A stretch of DNA of 10,373 nt from CALSPH01 sp041690035. Lineage in GTDB: Bacteria > Bacteroidota > Bacteroidia > NS11-12g > UBA955. The position numbers were made by a program, and so were the translations under genes. Shown piece after piece: positions 6,524-10,373 of this stretch. The stretch spans positions 1-10,373 of the forward strand of contig JBDNFC010000101.1 in the NCBI GenBank assembly GCA_041690035.1, given 5' to 3'. How positions within the stretch are numbered: position 1 is the stretch's first letter; every line of letters starts with the position of its first letter. Under the pieces are notes generated by a model. It made no database searches. It worked only from the letters and a program-made list of their open reading frames with translations, and was not told the DNA's origin.

Positions 6524-6991
6524 ATGAAAAAAATAACACTCATTTTACTTGCAACACTAGCTTTTACAGCTTGCAAAAAAGACAAAACAACACCACCTAA
6601 TAATAATGGTGGAGGAAACACAGCAACCCAAAGCTACGTAAAATTTAAAGTCAATGGCGTACAAGAGCAATTTAATATCGGTTTTGCCAATATTTCTACG
6701 GACATTGAACAAATGGGAATGACTTTTAATAATGGCAGTTCTAGCAACATGCGAATCATTTCATTTGTGATGGATAATATTGATGTAAATACATTAAAAA
6801 CCTATGAAATGAATGATAATGGCTACAATTCTTTAAATTATACAGCAGCAAGTGGCGATGTGAGCAACAATTTATATGCGCCATTTTTAGCAGGTGCGCC
6901 CAAAGGAAATACTAGAATAACCATTACAAAAATTAAAGATGCAGGCAATAATATAAAATTTATCAACGGCACTTTCTCTGCTAAAGTATAA
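6524..6991 (+). CDS. Small lipoprotein, C-terminally truncated by an in-frame stop
   Basis: 155 residues as read. The signal peptide MKKITLILLATLAFTA is followed by the lipoprotein Cys17 and KKDKTT, then a Pro/Asn/Gly-rich linker and a mature domain starting near SYVKFKVNG. It is a paralogue of the lipoprotein at 3208, with the same signal and lipobox coding sequence and the same C-terminal GTF motif. The stop TAA at 6989-6991 comes right after NGTFSAKV. In the paralogue the equivalent position is Tyr (GTFYGVLYN), and reading on in the same frame gives another 20 residues with the expected ITEGEF motif. The truncated protein lacks the final beta-strand region, so it is probably unstable or altered, unless the stop is a base error. 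It follows paralogue B by 22 nt. Its first 24 coding bases are identical to those of paralogue B, although that gene encodes a signal peptidase I substrate. Function unknown. Confidence 0.8.
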   Translation: MKKITLILLATLAFTACKKDKTTPPNNNGGGNTATQSYVKFKVNGVQEQFNIGFANISTDIEQMGMTFNNGSSSNMRIISFVMDNIDVNTLKTYEMNDNGYNSLNYTAASGDVSNNLYAPFLAGAPKGNTRITITKIKDAGNNIKFINGTFSAKV

Positions 6992-7054
6992 AATAAAAAC
7001 GGAGGAACTTTAGATATAACCGAAGGTGAATTTTTTGAAAGTAGAACCAATTAA
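6992..7054 (+). pseudogene. In-frame tail of the truncated lipoprotein gene
   Basis: Twenty sense codons and a terminal TAA (7052-7054) continue the lipoprotein frame after its stop. They encode NKNGGTLDITEGEFFESRTN. This matches the end of the paralogue (Y-N-A-M-K-T-D-S-V-V-I-S-N-G-Q-I), with ITEGEF aligned to ISNGQI. A single A-to-T change at 6991 (TAA to TAT, Tyr) would restore a 176-residue protein. The match in position and motif makes chance readthrough unlikely. Confidence 0.75.
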
Positions 7055-7083
7055 AAAACCAACGAAATTATAAGAAAATTGAA

Positions 7084-10000
7084 ATGCGTTTATTGCTGCT
7101 GTACATCTATATTTTATTTTTTAAGATAAATATTTTTGCTCAAATAAAGCAAGAAATAAACGCAAATACCTTATATTATTCAACTGAAAATGGATTGCCT
7201 AATAACAATGTAAACTTTACTTTTCAAGATAAATATGGGTATATTTGGATAGGTACAAATGCAGGATTGAGTAAGTATAATGGCTACCAATTTAAAAATT
7301 TGTTGCCTGACCCTAATCAGCAAAACAACATTCAAGTTGGAAGGTATATATCATTTTTAAAAATTTCTGACACTACCTATTATTTAACCACTTATTCTGA
7401 TGGATTAGTAAAACTAAATATTATAAATAACGAGTTGGTAAAAATCAAAAATTCACCTTCAAGTATTTCAACAATTACAAAAGATAATGATGCAACATTA
7501 TGGTTAGGCACATTTTCAGCAGGTTTTTATCATTATTTTCCAAAAATCAATAAATTTGAACAAACGCTTTTAAAGCCATTAATAAATGAATTGTATGAAG
7601 ATTTAGAAAACAATACCGTAACATCAATATTAGTAGATAAAACCAATGAAAGTCAATTGTGGCTGGGTACAAGAATCGGTTTATTTTCATATAATAAAAG
7701 CACAAAAAAAATGATTTCTTATTCAGTTAAAAACTCGTTACTACAAAAGGAGCAAGCTTTTAACAGAATTATAGCTATGTGTGCAGACAATGCCAGCAAT
7801 ATTTGGACAGGGCGCTTAAAAGGGGGAGGATTAGGAAAATTTAATATTAAAACTAAACAATGGGAAAACTATCTTTTTAATGAAGAAGATGCTAACAAGA
7901 AGACATTCAAATCCAACACAGTTCTAAATATTGTGCTTTCTAACAATACCGCTCTTATATTGAGCACAGATATTGGTTTATTGTCTTTTAATGTTTTAGA
8001 AAAAGAATTTACAAAACACCATTTAAAAAATGCCATTGAAATAGATCCATTTGTAAATCATTTAATGATTGATAAAGATTCTAATTGGTGGATTTCTCAT
8101 CATTATGGCGGTTTGAGTTATATAAATTCAAAGCTTAATGCTGTAAAAAACTATCAACTTCCAGCTCAGAAATACATGCCAGATGAAAATGGGTCAGTAA
8201 TTCTTGATTTTTATTTTAGCAATAGGTATCAAAAATATTTTATGCTCAATACCAATCATGATGGTTTAACAATTTATGACAAAGATTTTAAGCTGTCAGA
8301 ACAAGTAACATTGCCAAATTATTTGGAAAACCGAGAACCTTATCCAATTTCTATGGCAGAAGATAATGAAGGATTGATTTGGATTAATGAATATTCAGAC
8401 AAGCTTTTTGTTTATAATCCGTTAAAAAAAGAGGTTAAGAATTATGAACACCCTGCATTTAAAAACTGCTACCAAATTTACAGGAGCAACAATGATTACA
8501 TCTATTTTAAAACAGATGTGGGATTGTACAGCCTAAAAAACCATAAATGGAATTTGGAAATAGATGGGCATTTTGATGGAGAAAAAAACAATAATTTAAC
8601 AAGTATAGGATGGGTTTCTAATATCAAAAAATCATATTTGTTAGTAGAGATTTCTACAGATTCAATTTTTCGATTTGATTTAATTTCTAAAAAAATGGCA
8701 TTTGAACTTAAATTGCCAGAATTTGCAACAAAAAATGGTAACCATATTTGGCAAATATATATTGATGCTAAAGAAAGAATTTGGTTTCCCATGGAGCTAG
8801 GGGGTGTTTATAAGTACGATTTAAAAACAAAAAAAGGCATTATATACGCTGCACAAAAAGGCTTGAGCTCAAATACTGCTCAACTGGTAAAAGAAGATAA
8901 AAATGGAACTGTTTTCCTTATTGGAAGAAATGGTTTGTATTATTATAATGAAACTCAAGATAGATTTATAGATTTTGCAAACTTGTCTAATATTGAAAAA
9001 GAAAATTGGTTTAGAGAATGCTTGTTTTTTACAGAAGATGATAAAATGTTGTTGTGTAGAATAAATGATTTTAGCATTGTAGATAAAAATCTTGTGTTAA
9101 AAAATAATAGCAATACAGCAACTATGCTTTCAAGTGTGTATGGCAATAATTTTGAATTCTACAATCTTTTTAATCAAATTATTGTGCCAAATTATGAAAA
9201 TGATATTACATTGGTTTTATCTAACTTTAATTACAGTTATATTTCTGAATTGGTTTATTCATATAAAATTGATAACGAAAATTGGAAAAACCTAAATAAA
9301 GGGCAAAATTTAATAAGTTTAAATAATCTATCTGAAGGCAAACATTTATTAAGTTATAAAATTCTTGGAGAAAAAAAAGTTGAAACATTTACAATAAGAA
9401 TTAAAGTAATATGGCACAAATCTAAATACTTTTATTGGGCAATTGGTTTGTTTTTGCTTTTTATTTCTGCATATTTCATTTGGTTTTATATCAATAGAAA
9501 AAATAAGGAAAATGCACTTCAAAAAAGATTAGCAGAACTAAAATTAATATCATTGCAGTCGCAGCTCAATCCTCATTTTTTATTTAATTGTCTTGCCTCC
9601 ATCTCTGGGTTAATTAAAATAAAAGAGTATGATAAATCAGAAAAAATATTAAATGATTTCGCTAAATTGATGCGTTCTATTTTAACCAATTCCAGCAAAG
9701 ATTTAATAAGTCTTGAGGAAGAATTAAAAATTAGTAAATTATATTTAGAAATTGAAAAAGTAAGAAAAGACAATACATTTGATTATGTAATAAACATAAA
9801 TGAAAACTTATTACAAAACATGGTGCCGCCCCTTATTTTGCAGCCGTTTCTTGAAAATTGTATTAAACACGGGTTTAGCTCCAAGACAAAAGATGATTCT
9901 GGTTTAATCACCATTAATTTTTCTAAAGATATTGCTGGTTTTCAAATAAAAATTACCGACAATGGCCTTGGATTAATCGAAAAATACAATGGCTTTAGTT

Positions 10001-10134
10001 CTCATCAACCTATGGGTATAGCCATTCAAAAAGAAAGAATGTTGCAATATGCTAAAACGCATAATTTGTTTATTGATATTAAAACAGATTTTATTGAAAA
10101 TGAAGGTGCCACAATTTTAATAACTTTTCTTTAA
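7084..10134 (+). CDS. LytS-type sensor histidine kinase with two-component-regulator propeller sensor
   Basis: 1016 residues. The signal peptide ends IFA-Q (residue 20). Residues 35-630 hold about ten or more Reg_prop-type blades (D-x-x-G-x-I/L-W-I/L-G-T-x-x-G-L-x-x-Y-N), for example QDKYGYIWIGTNAGLSKYN at 48-66 and KTNESQLWLGTRIGLFSYN at 186-204, enough for two seven-bladed propellers. A Y_Y_Y-like beta domain lies near 706-775, one membrane helix at about 783-802, and a coiled-coil linker at 803-825. The His_kinase region has QLNPHFLFN with phospho-acceptor His831. The ATPase has the N-box QPFLENCIKHG (Asn925), ITDNGLGL (957-964) and PMGIAIQKERM. There is no receiver or DNA-binding domain, so this is not a hybrid one-component regulator. 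Such kinases normally phosphorylate a LytTR response regulator, often the next gene; none is present in the 239 bases that follow. It probably senses an envelope or external signal; a link with the upstream surface proteins is inference from position. Confidence 0.93.
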   Translation: MRLLLLYIYILFFKINIFAQIKQEINANTLYYSTENGLPNNNVNFTFQDKYGYIWIGTNAGLSKYNGYQFKNLLPDPNQQNNIQVGRYISFLKISDTTYYLTTYSDGLVKLNIINNELVKIKNSPSSISTITKDNDATLWLGTFSAGFYHYFPKINKFEQTLLKPLINELYEDLENNTVTSILVDKTNESQLWLGTRIGLFSYNKSTKKMISYSVKNSLLQKEQAFNRIIAMCADNASNIWTGRLKGGGLGKFNIKTKQWENYLFNEEDANKKTFKSNTVLNIVLSNNTALILSTDIGLLSFNVLEKEFTKHHLKNAIEIDPFVNHLMIDKDSNWWISHHYGGLSYINSKLNAVKNYQLPAQKYMPDENGSVILDFYFSNRYQKYFMLNTNHDGLTIYDKDFKLSEQVTLPNYLENREPYPISMAEDNEGLIWINEYSDKLFVYNPLKKEVKNYEHPAFKNCYQIYRSNNDYIYFKTDVGLYSLKNHKWNLEIDGHFDGEKNNNLTSIGWVSNIKKSYLLVEISTDSIFRFDLISKKMAFELKLPEFATKNGNHIWQIYIDAKERIWFPMELGGVYKYDLKTKKGIIYAAQKGLSSNTAQLVKEDKNGTVFLIGRNGLYYYNETQDRFIDFANLSNIEKENWFRECLFFTEDDKMLLCRINDFSIVDKNLVLKNNSNTATMLSSVYGNNFEFYNLFNQIIVPNYENDITLVLSNFNYSYISELVYSYKIDNENWKNLNKGQNLISLNNLSEGKHLLSYKILGEKKVETFTIRIKVIWHKSKYFYWAIGLFLLFISAYFIWFYINRKNKENALQKRLAELKLISLQSQLNPHFLFNCLASISGLIKIKEYDKSEKILNDFAKLMRSILTNSSKDLISLEEELKISKLYLEIEKVRKDNTFDYVININENLLQNMVPPLILQPFLENCIKHGFSSKTKDDSGLITINFSKDIAGFQIKITDNGLGLIEKYNGFSSHQPMGIAIQKERMLQYAKTHNLFIDIKTDFIENEGATILITFL

Positions 10135-10373
10135 GATAATATCTCAATATTCTTAAAAATGATATTTGGAGCTTGTCTTGTGCTTGTGATGTTTGGTACT
10201 CTTGGTTTAAGATAACAGTTTTTAAAATTTGGCAACTGATTTAATAGTAAAAATGCCATCCAAAACTACATAAAAAGGCTACTGAACTTTTAACTAAATC
10301 TTCAGAATTATTAGGAGCAGAGCCACTATTGTAAGCAGGATTAAAAAATGTATTACTTTACAAAATGTGTCAA
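10135..10373. other. Non-coding or boundary region downstream of the kinase
   Basis: No gene can be supported on either strand. A minus-strand frame is open from about 10357 to its stop at 10241-10243 (39 codons) but has no start and a stop just upstream of it. A weak inverted repeat (GGCA/TGCC around 10231-10256, 4-bp stem, long loop) is not a credible terminator. The expected LytTR regulator does not begin here. Confidence 0.5.
10165..10208. repeat. Degenerate TTGG/CTTG-rich low-complexity stretch
   Basis: G/T-rich on the + strand in otherwise A/T-dominated DNA, with recurring CTTG and TTGG words (TTTGGAGCTTG, TCTTGTGCTTG, TTTGGTACTCTTGG). Similar TTGGNRCTTG-like simple repeats occur between genes in some Bacteroidota as far as I recall. 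It could read as an 18-codon hydrophobic ORF from ATG 10160, but the repeat nature makes that doubtful. Confidence 0.45.

Noticed and set aside
7000..7083. Bacteroidota-type promoter (TTTG ... TAnnTTTG) before the kinase
   Set aside because: A TTTG occurs near 7034 but no matching TAnnTTTG at the right distance was found, so a separate promoter is not supported.
10160..10216. 18-codon ORF MIFGACLVLVMFGTLGLR as a small membrane peptide
   Set aside because: It coincides with a degenerate G/T-rich simple repeat and has no conserved context.
10241..10357. Minus-strand open stretch of 39 codons, possible end of a convergent gene
   Set aside because: It has no start codon, an in-frame stop lies at 10358-10360, and a stretch of this length is not rare in such DNA; the window edge prevents a decision.

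Overview
The window is AT-rich DNA from a member of the Bacteroidota. Five products end in a type IX secretion (T9SS) type A sorting domain (Y/F-P-N-P ... G-I/V-Y/H ... K-L/I/V-I-I/V-Q/Y). Two lipoproteins have Cys-Lys-rich mature N-termini, and a LytS-type kinase carries a two-component-regulator beta-propeller sensor; both are typical of this phylum. The exact genus cannot be read from the sequence. All genes lie on the + strand.

Layout. 1-512: C-terminal part of a repeat-type T9SS cargo protein. 519-1956: a second repeat protein, broken by a frameshift. 1963-3204: an SGNH-type hydrolase with a T9SS sorting domain. 3208-3714: small lipoprotein. 3724-4968 and 4975-6501: two paralogous repeat-type T9SS proteins. 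6524-6991: a second small lipoprotein, with an in-frame stop that cuts off its last 20 residues (homologous reading continues to 7054). 7084-10134: a 1016-residue sensor histidine kinase. 10135-10373: no convincing gene; it holds a short degenerate TTGG/CTTG-rich stretch. Gaps between the first seven genes are 3-22 nt, so they look like one operon. The kinase starts 29 nt after the end of the lipoprotein tail and may be co-transcribed.

Function. The repeat proteins are built from a strict 31-residue (93-bp) Tyr/Asp/Asn/Trp unit that resembles YD/RHS-type repeats. The array is bracketed by one Cys near the mature N-terminus and one Cys just after it, followed by the T9SS sorting domain. They should be exported to the cell surface or medium. 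The SGNH enzyme would act in the same place, and the two lipoproteins sit in a membrane. The kinase has a large extracytoplasmic propeller and could sense an envelope or external signal; no response regulator lies within the window.

Most interesting points. (1) In the largest protein the 31-residue units are organised in a three-unit (93-residue, 279-bp) higher-order period. (2) The repeat register shows that the frameshifted gene is exactly 8 bp short in one unit. (3) The lipoprotein stop codon falls where its paralogue has Tyr. (4) A tract of about 103 bp in the sorting domains of the two neighbouring paralogues is almost identical while its flanks have diverged, which suggests gene conversion. 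(5) Stop-to-start junctions recur almost verbatim, and one copy carries what looks like a leftover stop codon, hinting at how the cassette was duplicated.
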